This document shows positions 1 through 6,776 of a DNA stretch of 14,175 bases, in pieces. The notes beneath the pieces are model-generated. The model made no database searches. It was not told the origin of the DNA and worked only from the letters and a program-made list of their open reading frames with translations. A program made the position numbers and the translations under genes. Location of the stretch: positions 1 through 14,175 of the forward strand of contig JANXLO010000403.1 of NCBI GenBank assembly GCA_025355115.1, written 5' to 3'. Source of the DNA: Chthonomonadaceae bacterium (GTDB taxonomy: Bacteria > Armatimonadota > Chthonomonadetes > Chthonomonadales > Chthonomonadaceae). Within the stretch, counting starts at the first letter, position 1. Every line of letters begins with the position of its first letter.

Positions 1-2
1 CA

Positions 3-491
3 CAGGTTGGAAACTGGCTCTCGTGGGACTTCATTCCCGCCTGGAACGACAAGACTACTGGCCAGCCACTTCCCGAGAAGCCGAGCATGGACGATCTGCT
101 GGGAAGGGTGGCCTTCTACAAAGTAGGTCACCACGGCAGCCATAACGCGACCATCAAGGAGAAGGGCCTGGAGCGCATGGCAAGGAAGGACGGCAAGGAC
201 ACCGAGCTGACCGCCTTCATCCCGGTAAGCGTTCCCGTCGCACACGACATTCTGGGCTACTGCCCCATGCCGTTTTACCCTCTGCTGCGTGCTCTGCAGG
301 ATAAGACGGGCGGGCGCGTCTTCCTCTCGAACGGCGAACTGCTGCAGCCGCTTCCTTTAGGCACGACGAATGACGCGCTCAGAGCAGGCGTAAAGAGATC
401 ATCCGCGACGCTCGATCCCAAAGTGACAAAAAACGGCCAGATCGAGACCGCGGTGCCGCTCTACCTGGAGATGACCATGCAAGACGCCTGA
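3..491 (+). CDS. ComEC-like metallo-beta-lactamase-fold hydrolase, C-terminal part
   Basis: The reading frame is already open at the left edge, so this is the 3' end of a longer gene, about 162 residues to the TGA. It reads QVGNWLSW near the start and YKVGHHGSHNA around residues 39-49. The HHGSHNA motif, preceded by a 'GD-x-QVGNWLSW'-like stretch, is characteristic of the metallo-beta-lactamase hydrolases related to the cytoplasmic domain of the DNA-uptake protein ComEC/Rec2. The first metal-binding motif (HxHxDH) would lie upstream of the window. The remaining C-terminal 110 residues (PVAHDILGYCPMPFYP, then GGRVFLSNGE) look like the usual substrate-side end of such proteins. Substrate is unknown; stand-alone members are usually hypothetical phosphodiesterase-like hydrolases. 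No membrane segment is seen in this part. An ATG at 87 is internal and not the start. A hairpin follows directly after the stop. Confidence 0.8.
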   Translation, partial: QVGNWLSWDFIPAWNDKTTGQPLPEKPSMDDLLGRVAFYKVGHHGSHNATIKEKGLERMARKDGKDTELTAFIPVSVPVAHDILGYCPMPFYPLLRALQDKTGGRVFLSNGELLQPLPLGTTNDALRAGVKRSSATLDPKVTKNGQIETAVPLYLEMTMQDA

Positions 492-494
492 ACT

Positions 495-540
495 CAAGCA
501 GTCTGTCGCGGAGGGGTTATCATCCGCGACAGACTGCTTG
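495..540. terminator. Bidirectional hairpin between convergent genes
   Basis: A perfect 18-bp inverted repeat (495-512 with 523-540) encloses a 10-base loop. It begins four bases after the stop of the hydrolase gene and ends four bases before the stop of the minus-strand pseudogene, so it is placed to end transcription from both sides. No clear T-tract follows on either strand, so it could be factor-assisted or an RNA-stabilising hairpin. Confidence 0.7.
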
Positions 541-543
541 GAT

Positions 544-865
544 TTAGGTAATTACAGCATCTCCTGTCGCCGCACGATTGGCGTTCATATTTCTCTCGAA
601 CTCTGCAAGCTCCTCTTCCGCCTTACGTCTCTCCTCTGGAGCCTCTGTCGCCTCTTGTTCACGCCAAGATTTGATGAGAGCAAATGGCGGCGGCGTTCTC
701 AGCATCGATACTAGGTGCGGCTTCTTCAGGTGCCGATGTCGGTTCCCTCTCCGTTTCTAGCTCTATCAAGCGGAACTGGCCCTGGGGGCGTTGTGCAAGA
801 TATGGAGCAAGCTCCTGTGGCGTGCCTTCGTGAATGGCTTGTCGAGACCTTTCCCCCCTCCACAT
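544..865 (-). pseudogene. Small antitoxin-like protein, frameshifted
   Basis: Two minus-strand frames together give one coherent small protein. From an ATG at 865 the frame reads QAIHEGTPQELAPYLAQ, then GQFRLIELETE, and stops at 659. Another frame, ending with TAA at 544-546, reads ALIKSWREQEATEAPEE followed by EELAEFERNMNANRAATGD. Removing one T from the run read at about 683-685 fuses them into a protein of about 106 residues with an uninterrupted AENAAAIALIKSW junction. From memory this two-part layout (short beta-like N-terminus, then an acidic helical tail ending in LxEFxxxMNxNRAATG) matches small uncharacterised proteins common in Cyanobacteria, Chloroflexota and Armatimonadota, often encoded beside PIN toxins. 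No toxin gene is seen here. The break may be a true mutation or a sequencing error at the AAA homopolymer. Antitoxin function is inference. Confidence 0.6.
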
Positions 866-878
866 TAGTCTTTGACTG

Positions 879-887
879 ATTATAACA
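879..887 (-). promoter_or_regulatory. Extended -10 promoter for the frameshifted gene
   Basis: On the minus strand the sequence TGTTATAAT is a perfect -10 hexamer with an extended TGn. No good -35 is seen, which extended -10 promoters can tolerate. Transcription would begin about seven bases ahead of the ATG at 865, giving an almost leaderless message. Confidence 0.45.
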
Positions 888-973
888 CAGGCAGCACAAC
901 AAAATCAGAAGAAGCAGTGATTGAGCGCGGGCGACGAAGCCGGGGCGGTCATTCATGTCGCTCGAAAACGTCG

Positions 974-1005
974 AATTGACTGTCGACACGACTTGACAGT
1001 CAATT
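974..1005. promoter_or_regulatory. 11-bp perfect inverted repeat, possible operator
   Basis: AATTGACTGTC at 974-984 is repeated in reverse complement at 995-1005 with a 10-base spacer, so the half-site centres lie 21 bases apart, two helical turns. It sits in the intergenic stretch between the minus-strand pseudogene and gyrA, 43 bases before the gyrA -35. The geometry suits a dimeric repressor; no regulator gene adjoins it, and it could also be an RNA hairpin. Confidence 0.4.
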
Positions 1006-1047
1006 TGGATTCGTGAACTGGCAACGTCTGCGAACCTGCGTCAGCAG

Positions 1048-1076
1048 TTGACAAAAATACACCTAAATGGTATAAT
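1048..1076 (+). promoter_or_regulatory. Consensus sigma-70 promoter of gyrA
   Basis: TTGACA at 1048-1053 and TATAAT at 1071-1076 are separated by 17 bases, a perfect match to the housekeeping promoter consensus. The predicted start near 1083 gives a leader of about 88 bases before the gyrA TTG codon. Such strength suits a constitutively needed gene. Many gyrase promoters respond to supercoiling, but that cannot be read here. Confidence 0.85.
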
Positions 1077-1110
1077 ATAAGGTAGCAATGAGCAGATAAC
1101 CCCATCCACA

Positions 1111-1156
1111 GATTGCAGGCGCAGGCAGGTTTCCTCCCGCTGCAATCCCCCTTTTT
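1111..1156 (+). promoter_or_regulatory. Hairpin plus T-run in the gyrA leader, attenuator-like
   Basis: GATTGCAG (1111-1118) pairs with CTGCAATC (1140-1147), closing a 21-base loop, and is followed by CCCC and then TTTTT at 1152-1156, just before the gyrA ribosome-binding site (AGGAG, 1160-1164). A stem followed by a T-run inside a leader resembles an intrinsic attenuator. The stem is short and four C separate it from the T-run, so function is uncertain. Confidence 0.3.
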
Positions 1157-1170
1157 CCTAGGAGAACAGG

Positions 1171-3720
1171 TTGGCAAACGATACCCTTCCCGACGATCCA
1201 AACGAGAGCGTTACCCCGAATCCTCTGATGATCATAGACATCGAGCAGGAGCTGCGACGCTCTTATTTGGGCTACGCTGTCTCCACCCTCGTCTCTCGCG
1301 CCCTTCCCGACATACGCGACGGCTTCAAGCCCGTTCAGCGGCGCATCCTTACGGCCATGCGCGACCTCGGCGCTGTTGCAGGAGCGGCCCGAGTCAAATG
1401 CGCCAAAGTCATCGGCGAGACGATGGGCAACTACCATCCGCACGGCGATGCCGCGATCTATGGAACCCTCGTCCGCCTCGCCCAGGACTTCAGCCTTCGC
1501 TATCCCCTCATCGACCCGCAGGGCAACTTCGGCAGCATCGACGGCGATCCGCCCGCCGCCTACCGGTACACGGAGTGCCGCCTCACTCCGCTCGCAATGG
1601 AGATGATGGAGGACATCGAGCGCGACACCGTGGACTGGCGCCCGAACTACGACCAGACCCGGCGCGAGCCGATAGTGTTTCCCGGTAAATTCCCCAACTT
1701 CCTATGCAACGGCGGCGAGGGGATTGCGGTCGGCATGAGCACGAGCGTTCCTCCTCACAACCTGCGTGAAGTGGTCGACGCCTGCCTCTACGCGCTCGAT
1801 CACACCGATGCGACCGCAGAGGACTTGATGAAGTTCATCCCTGGCCCCGACTTCCCGACCTCCGGGCTCATTCTCGGAACCCAGGGCGCCAAGGAAGCTT
1901 ACCGGACGGGCCGCGGGCGCGTTATCATGCAGGCGCAGCTTCAGATCGAGCCGATGGACAACGGCAAGAACGCCATCGTCATCACCGAGCTGCCCTACCA
2001 GGTCAACAAGGCGCGGCTCATCATACACATCGCCGAGCTGACCAAGCAGAAGAAGGTCGACGGCATCACGGCCATCAACGACTTCAGCGACAAGCACGGA
2101 ATGCGTGTCGTGATTGAGCTGCGCCGAGACGTTCTGCCTAAGCGCATCGTCAACTTCCTGCTGAAGCACACCGCGCTCCGACAGACTTTCGGGATCATCA
2201 TGCTGGCCCTCGTCAACGGGCAGCCCCGTGTGCTGAACCTGTCGCAGGTCATCGGCCTGTTTCTTGCCCATCGGCGGGAGATCATCGCGCGCAGAACTCG
2301 CTACGAGCTCGCCCGCGCCAAGCAGACGGCGCACCGTCTGGAAGGCCTTCAGATCGCACTCAGCTTCCTCGACGAGATCATCGCGCTCATTCGTGCTGCT
2401 CCAAGCGGCGAAATCGCCCGCAGTCAGATGGTCGAGCGGTTCGGCCTGACGCAGATACAGGCCGAGGCGATCCTCAACATGCAACTGCGGCAGATCTCCC
2501 AGCTGGAGCGGCAACGTATCGAGGACGACTACAAGGCCCAGCTCAAGGAGATGGCACGCCTCGAGGACATCCTCGTCACGCCCGCTCGCGTCGTTAAGAT
2601 CATCAAGGAGGAGCTGCGCTACCTCCGCGACAAATACGGCGACGACCGCAAGTCCCGCATCCTGCCGACCGAGGCGGACGACATCACCGAAGACGATCTC
2701 GTCCCGGAGGAGAAGACCCTCGTCACTATCTCCCGCGACGGCTACATCAAGCGGGTTCCTATCGACACCTACCGCACGCAGAAGCGCGGCGGGCGCGGTG
2801 TGCAGGCCGCGAACCTGAAGGACGAGGATGCGCTCGCGCATCTCTTCGTCGCCACCACGACCCACTACATCCTGTTCTTCACCGACCGAGGCCGCATCTA
2901 CCGGCTGAAGGCGTACGAAGTTCCGCAGTCTTCCAGGCAGGCGCGCGGCCAGCACATCAACAACTTCATCCAGGTGGAGCCCGGCGACAAGATCACCGCG
3001 ATTCTGCCCATGAAGGATCTGAGCATCGGCGGGCATCTCCTGTTGGCTACCGACTTCGGCGAGATCAAGCGCTGCGAGCTTGCCGACTTCGCCAACCTTC
3101 GCGTGAACGGCAAGAAGTGCTTCGACATCGAGGAGGGGGACAACCTGCGCTGGGTCCGGCACACCGACGGTGATGCAGAGATCATCATGGTGACCTCCAG
3201 CGGAATGTCCATCCGGTTCAAGGAGAAGGATGTGCGCGTCAGCGGGCACACTTCCGGCGGAGTGCGAGGCATAGAGATGCGAGATCCCAAGACGAAGCTT
3301 CTAAAGGATCGCGTTGTTGCCATGGACGTGGTCAGCTCCACCAGCCAACTGCTCGTGTGCAGTGAGAACGGCTACGGCAAGCGCACGGACCTCTCTCGCT
3401 ACAGCGCACAGACTCGCGGCGGGCGCGGCCTCATCACCATGAACGTCACTTCCAAGACCGGGCCTATCGTGGACGCGGCGATCGTTGAGGCCGACGACAA
3501 GCTGATGGTGCTCACCGACTCCGGCGTCGCGATCCGCATGGACATCGCCACCATCCGCGAGACGGGCCGCAGCGCGCAGGGCGTGAAGCTCATCAACCTC
3601 AATGGCGGCGATCACGTTTCCACTATCGAGCCGCTAATCAGCACTGAGGATGCGGAGGAGGCGGCGAACGCCGAACTGGCCGAGAAAGAGGCGCAGGCTG
3701 TTGCTCTGAACGCAAAATAG
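1171..3720 (+). CDS. gyrA: DNA gyrase subunit A
   Basis: Encodes the breakage-reunion subunit of DNA gyrase, which with GyrB introduces negative supercoils using ATP. The 849-residue protein has the normal family length. The start is TTG at 1171, six bases after AGGAG. Residues 30-60 carry the YLGYAVSTLVSRALPDIRDG signature of type IIA topoisomerases. The catalytic tyrosine is Y133 in AYRYTECRL. The quinolone-determining loop reads HPHGDAAIYGT, so the positions equal to E. coli Ser83 and Asp87 are Ala94 and Gly98. A coiled-coil arm lies around 370-480. The C-terminal DNA-wrapping propeller starts with a GyrA box, QKRGGRG at 537-543, which separates GyrA from ParC; a second similar motif, QTRGGRG, lies about 200 residues later. 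The tail is acidic and Ala-rich. No gyrB is adjacent; the gene appears monocistronic, between its own promoter and a hairpin. Confidence 0.97.
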   Translation: MANDTLPDDPNESVTPNPLMIIDIEQELRRSYLGYAVSTLVSRALPDIRDGFKPVQRRILTAMRDLGAVAGAARVKCAKVIGETMGNYHPHGDAAIYGTLVRLAQDFSLRYPLIDPQGNFGSIDGDPPAAYRYTECRLTPLAMEMMEDIERDTVDWRPNYDQTRREPIVFPGKFPNFLCNGGEGIAVGMSTSVPPHNLREVVDACLYALDHTDATAEDLMKFIPGPDFPTSGLILGTQGAKEAYRTGRGRVIMQAQLQIEPMDNGKNAIVITELPYQVNKARLIIHIAELTKQKKVDGITAINDFSDKHGMRVVIELRRDVLPKRIVNFLLKHTALRQTFGIIMLALVNGQPRVLNLSQVIGLFLAHRREIIARRTRYELARAKQTAHRLEGLQIALSFLDEIIALIRAAPSGEIARSQMVERFGLTQIQAEAILNMQLRQISQLERQRIEDDYKAQLKEMARLEDILVTPARVVKIIKEELRYLRDKYGDDRKSRILPTEADDITEDDLVPEEKTLVTISRDGYIKRVPIDTYRTQKRGGRGVQAANLKDEDALAHLFVATTTHYILFFTDRGRIYRLKAYEVPQSSRQARGQHINNFIQVEPGDKITAILPMKDLSIGGHLLLATDFGEIKRCELADFANLRVNGKKCFDIEEGDNLRWVRHTDGDAEIIMVTSSGMSIRFKEKDVRVSGHTSGGVRGIEMRDPKTKLLKDRVVAMDVVSSTSQLLVCSENGYGKRTDLSRYSAQTRGGRGLITMNVTSKTGPIVDAAIVEADDKLMVLTDSGVAIRMDIATIRETGRSAQGVKLINLNGGDHVSTIEPLISTEDAEEAANAELAEKEAQAVALNAK

Positions 3721-3781
3721 AGGGCGTGGTCACTGGAGTTTCCTGGGAGTTGAACTCATAATTCTGGCTGACTTCCAACTC

Positions 3782-3820
3782 GCAACAAAACGAGCAGGGA
3801 ACCCCTGCTCGTTTTGTTGC
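3782..3820. terminator. Hairpin between gyrA and the convergent HNH_repeat gene
   Basis: An 18-bp perfect inverted repeat (3782-3799 with 3803-3820) with a three-base loop, or five if the closing pair is open. It lies 61 bases after the gyrA stop and 44 bases past the stop of the opposing gene. The stem has AAAA/TTTT at its base, so the descending arm ends CGTTTTGTTGC on both strands, consistent with bidirectional termination. Confidence 0.8.
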
Positions 3821-3864
3821 CTCATCTCGGAATGCAAATCCCATGCCCTCCTACGAAGAGACAT

Positions 3865-4524
3865 TCACGTGGCGGAAACGAAACATGTCTCTTCCGGGAG
3901 GCGCGGTGTAGGAATTTCCTGAAGGACCGCTTTGACGCGGCGTTTGAAGGGAGCCCTGAGCACGATTTTGCGGTAGTCAAGCCCTGCCGCCGTGAGGGCC
4001 GCATCCCAGCTTTCGAAGCGCCGCCTCGCCGCAGTGATGAGGGTAATATCGTAGTCCTCCATGTGGCGCGCGTTCATATCGATGCCCTCGGCATGGAGTT
4101 CACTCATTTTCAGTGTGATCGTAGGCCCATCCCACTCACGATAACGACGTATCTGGCCGTAGTCCAGTCCGGCGGCGCTAACAGCGGCGCGCCATGAGCC
4201 GAAATGCTTGCATTTTGTAGCCGCTGCGGCCAACTGCGGGTCCACCGTCGAGCTCACATGTCGCCAGCTGAGATCCTGACCCTGTGCATGCAGTTCTAGG
4301 ATGCGCTCGATGATTCGCTCACGTGTCCAGGTTTTGTATTTCCGAATATCGTCATAGTTCAGCCCGGCATACTCGATTGCGGCGCGCCATGAGCCAAAGT
4401 AGCGTGTTGCGGCTCGCAGTAAGGCCGTGTCTTCGGAGACAACCGACGTATAATTCAGGTCTTGGCCTGATTGATGCAGGCCCAAAATCTCTGCGCCTAT
4501 AACTTCTCTGCTCCACTTTCGCAA
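3865..4524 (-). CDS. Three-repeat HNH_repeat (homing-endonuclease-associated) protein
   Basis: The protein consists almost entirely of three tandem repeats of about 65 residues. Each begins with a Trp (KWSRE, TWTRE, EWDGP), contains LHxxGxD, and ends FGSWRAAIEYAGLNY, FGSWRAAVSAAGLDY or FESWDAALTAAGLDY. This pattern (W...L...F-x-SW-x-AL-x-AGL) is that of the homing endonuclease associated repeat (PF18780), a small helical DNA-binding unit. No HNH, GIY-YIG or LAGLIDADG nuclease domain is visible, only a short basic tail (FKRRVKAVLQE), so it is likely a DNA-binding protein of unknown target. The repeats are also alike at DNA level: GCGGCGCGCCATGAGCC occurs twice. I chose the TTG at 4524, which has AGGA eight bases upstream; a TTG at 4542 would add six residues but has no ribosome-binding site. 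It converges on gyrA. Probably 219 residues. Confidence 0.8.
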   Translation of the reverse strand: MRKWSREVIGAEILGLHQSGQDLNYTSVVSEDTALLRAATRYFGSWRAAIEYAGLNYDDIRKYKTWTRERIIERILELHAQGQDLSWRHVSSTVDPQLAAAATKCKHFGSWRAAVSAAGLDYGQIRRYREWDGPTITLKMSELHAEGIDMNARHMEDYDITLITAARRRFESWDAALTAAGLDYRKIVLRAPFKRRVKAVLQEIPTPRLPEETCFVSAT

Positions 4525-4785
4525 GGGGTGTTTCCTTTCCAATGCTCAAACGAACCTGTCTGGACAAATTTCGCCAGTGCCTCGTAACGCCGCAGCAAGA
4601 AGGGCAGCGCGATTGACAACTCATCTGTTGCTTAGTGATGAATGGTAGCCTGCCTTGACTTCAGTCATGCCCGATCAGGGAAGCTTCTTTCAGTCAAAAA
4701 AGGCCGAATGCTTAAGTCTCGGCGGACAGGCCAGGTACGGACCTCTCCTTTGGTTGATGATGTGCCATAAGCCGGAGCTACTTTT

Positions 4786-5118
4786 ATGAACTTGCGATTT
4801 TTTTCACAAATCGGCTCCGCGTGTCTGGGAACTGCGCATCAAACTCCTTTCGTAGGGGCATTCAACAGCCAGAATCATCAGAAAGGACATTTGCATCTCA
4901 TGAATTTCATGCACTTGCGCGGGCCAATCGTCTTTATCGCGGTAGCCGCCACGGTCTGGTTTGCATGGCGTGCCTTTAGCAATGCCCGCCGCCTGAACGC
5001 TGAAATCCGCGCCTTCAAAGCCGAGCAGGAAAACCAGGAAGGCCCTCTCGACCCCTATGCTGCTCTCGCCGCGCTCTACACACCTGACAGCAAGCACCGA
5101 CCTGACAGACGCCCATGA
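4786..5118 (+). CDS. Small single-pass membrane protein, hypothetical
   Basis: I do not recognise this protein. The translation of 110 residues contains one hydrophobic helix, GPIVFIAVAATVWFAWRAF (about residues 46-64), followed by a charged, probably helical stretch rich in Arg, Glu and Ala, and a Pro-rich end (GPLDPYAALAALYTP). The ATG at 4786 has GGAG eight bases upstream. An ATG at 4900 would give a 72-residue protein starting just before the helix, which looks more natural because the first 38 residues have poor codon usage and no domain; AGGA precedes that ATG by 12 bases. With the later start the N-terminus would be outside or very short and the charged tail cytoplasmic. Neighbours point the other way (-) or are absent, so it stands alone. 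That it is a real gene is likely, its role unknown. Confidence 0.5.
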   Translation: MNLRFFSQIGSACLGTAHQTPFVGAFNSQNHQKGHLHLMNFMHLRGPIVFIAVAATVWFAWRAFSNARRLNAEIRAFKAEQENQEGPLDPYAALAALYTPDSKHRPDRRP

Positions 5119-5404
5119 TGCAAGGAATATAAGGGCTGCACTTTGAAATCAGTCACTGGAAAGCCCTCACTCCCTCGATCTGATAGACCCTCGTGTACTC
5201 TCGTCGAAATGAGAGCCGGCCTCGTGCTGAACGGTTCCTCCACCCATCCTCAAAACGACCATCGAAATCGAAGCGGTTCGAGAGTGACCACGTCGGGCAT
5301 CGAAACCTTATAGAAAGACGAAGTGCCAAGAGACCCGTATCATGTTTTCTCGTTCTTTTCAGTAACACCGCAGGAAAAGAACAGAAACGCACTATTCGAA
5401 CAGC

Positions 5405-5434
5405 TTGACAGCCCGCAATTCGTGATGGTATGCT
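5405..5434 (+). promoter_or_regulatory. Sigma-70-like promoter in the gene-poor stretch
   Basis: TTGACA at 5405-5410 and TATGCT at 5429-5434, 18 bases apart. It lies about 90 bases ahead of the short frame at 5526 and just before a hairpin at 5446-5476. It has no strong downstream gene to serve. Confidence 0.4.
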
Positions 5435-5525
5435 GGCAGCATAGGATGCCATGTAACCACTCTGATTCCATGGCATAGCACATCGGTCGCGCTGAACGCC
5501 GCAGGCCCTTCAAGAGGGAAGCTAC

Positions 5526-5759
5526 ATGACAAATTCAATGGAAGATGAAGTTCTCCAGGTTGTTTTTGGAACGGCGAAGGAGATGTGTGAGCTACTCTAC
5601 GTCTGAGGGAAGTTCCGGAGCAAAAAACTTCATTTTAAGTGGCCGGGAATAGAGCTGCAAATGCTGGAGATGCCAATTCTTCGACTCGCTAATTTCACGA
5701 AATCCATTGAACTTTCGCACTCTGTCGCCTATGGAAGACTGCCCGGAGCAATCGGTTAA
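5526..5759 (+). pseudogene. TGA-interrupted short frame, possible decayed gene
   Basis: An ATG at 5526 follows GAGGGA by five bases and opens MTNSMEDEVLQVVFGTAKEM, then stops at TGA (5604-5606) after 26 codons. The same frame continues for 50 further codons, with GKFRSKKLHFKWPGIELQ and MLEMPILRLANFTKSIEL, to a TAA at 5757-5759. A promoter lies upstream. It may be a decayed gene of about 77 codons, a true 26-residue peptide, or chance. I recognise no domain, and there is no evidence for selenocysteine. Confidence 0.25.
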
Positions 5760-5888
5760 GTGGGAATCCTTTGTGCCATGCCCTGCACCAATTCCGCCAA
5801 TGTGATTCGGACGTATTCGCGTCACTTGTGACATCAGAACGACTCAAAGCATCGCAAGTGTTTCCTGGGTTCTGCGATTGCCTTTTGC

Positions 5889-6656
5889 TCAGGCGGTGGA
5901 GCGGGGGGTTCGATTGCGTCGTAGGTTTGGGAGGAGGGGGCGGATGATCAGGCGGTAGAGCATGCCCGCGACGCCGTCGCGGTAGGCCACTTTGACACGG
6001 GGAAGAAGATAGGGATCGGTTTCTTGCTTTGCCAGCCCGCTCCGCGTGGTGCAGGCCCCAGTGAAGCCAGCCTCAGCAACCAGTTTCGGGGTGCGAGCGT
6101 TGAAATTTCCGTACGGGTAGCAGAACGTTGCGAGAGTCATCTCCAGGCGAGCTTCTGTCACCGCCTTGCCTTCCCTGATCTCGCGCAGGGCCTCGGCGTC
6201 CTCCAGTTCGTTGAGATGAGGATGTGTGCTCGTATGCCCCGCCATTTCCCAGCCGTGCGCCGCCAGGTCTCGCAGCCGATCCCATCCCATCAGCGGCAGA
6301 ACCGGCCGTCCAGACGCCGCATCCCAGGAGTTCTCGCCTCCAGCCGCCCCCGACACCACGAACACAGTTGCCGCAAAGCTGAATCTTGCCAGAATGGGAG
6401 CGGCTGAATCCCCCACGCAGCTATAGCCGTCGTCGAAAGTGATCGCGAAGGTACGGCGAGGAATCGGCTGCCCGCTCCGCAGGATGGACACGGCTTGCGC
6501 AAAGGTCACCGCCCGGTAGCCAAGGCGGTCGAGCGCCCGCATCTGACGCTCGAAGCTCTCCGTGGAGACGTTCAAAAAAGTGTCTTCCCGCGCATGAACT
6601 GGAGCTCCCACTTTGTGGTACATAAGGATGGGCACAACAGTGCGCAAATAGGACAT
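5889..6656 (-). CDS. NodB-type polysaccharide deacetylase
   Basis: A carbohydrate esterase family 4 enzyme, expected to remove N-acetyl groups from an amino-sugar polymer in a metal-dependent reaction. The 255-residue protein opens with VPILMYHKVG, a usual prelude of this family. It has motif 1, TFDDGY (73-78), with the catalytic base Asp and the metal Asp; motif 2, GHTSTHPHL (140-148), whose H141 and H145 complete the metal site; and motif 3, CYPYGNFN (179-186). LLPRV near 217-221 supplies the conserved Arg. There is no clear signal peptide or membrane anchor, so it may act on lipid-linked glycan precursors in the cell, or be exported by a route not visible here. The ATG at 6656 has GGAG eight bases upstream. 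It is downstream of a glycosyltransferase on the same strand, 120 bases away, which suggests joint action on one surface polysaccharide. The C-terminus is basic (NLRRNRTPR). Confidence 0.9.
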   Translation of the reverse strand: MSYLRTVVPILMYHKVGAPVHAREDTFLNVSTESFERQMRALDRLGYRAVTFAQAVSILRSGQPIPRRTFAITFDDGYSCVGDSAAPILARFSFAATVFVVSGAAGGENSWDAASGRPVLPLMGWDRLRDLAAHGWEMAGHTSTHPHLNELEDAEALREIREGKAVTEARLEMTLATFCYPYGNFNARTPKLVAEAGFTGACTTRSGLAKQETDPYLLPRVKVAYRDGVAGMLYRLIIRPLLPNLRRNRTPRSTA

Positions 6657-6674
6657 CTTCTCGTCTCCGAATCC

Positions 6675-6749
6675 TCAGGGCTGACCTGGCAGCTCAGCAC
6701 GGTCAACCGTCAATTCGACAGGTTCTCTGCCCGCTGTCTCTTCTGCCAT
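6675..6749 (-). CDS. Possible 24-residue small ORF between glycosyltransferase and deacetylase
   Basis: An ATG at 6749 lies six bases after AGGA and encodes MAEETAGREPVELTV followed by DRAELPGQP, then TGA at 6675-6677. It fills most of the 120-base gap, with 27 bases to the glycosyltransferase stop and 18 to the deacetylase start, spacing typical of an operon gene. It is acidic and has no hydrophobic segment. Its short length makes chance quite possible. Confidence 0.25.
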   Translation of the reverse strand: MAEETAGREPVELTVDRAELPGQP

Positions 6750-6776
6750 GAAACATCCTGTCGTGTTTGGCGCCGC

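Larger units (their letters stand above)
5119..5888. other. Gene-poor stretch of about 770 bases
   Basis: I see no convincing intact gene here. Open frames on the minus strand at 5153-5476 and 5592-5834 lack a ribosome-binding site, sensible codon usage or any domain. The only structured elements are a promoter at 5405-5434, a small hairpin (ATGCCATG at 5446-5453 with CATGGCAT at 5469-5476), and a TGA-interrupted plus-strand frame at 5526-5759. Base composition is less GC-rich than in the flanking genes, suggesting a decayed region or one with an unrecognised RNA. Confidence 0.5.

Noticed and set aside
726..989. An 87-codon minus-strand frame with a hydrophobic run
   Set aside because: It overlaps the antitoxin-like reading in another frame and covers promoter-like sequence; no ribosome-binding site.
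1702..3249. A 515-codon open frame on the minus strand inside gyrA
   Set aside because: It is the mirror of a GC-rich coding frame: rich in Asp, Leu and Val with no domain, and gyrA occupies the other strand fully.
5153..5476. A 107-codon minus-strand frame in the gene-poor stretch
   Set aside because: Ser/Arg/Phe-rich with no motif or ribosome-binding site, and it runs across the plus-strand promoter and hairpin.
5604..5606. In-frame TGA as a selenocysteine codon
   Set aside because: There is no clear selenocysteine-insertion hairpin directly after it and no known selenoprotein family around it.
5592..5834. An 80-codon minus-strand frame
   Set aside because: No recognisable motif, no good start context; it overlaps the interrupted plus-strand frame, itself uncertain.
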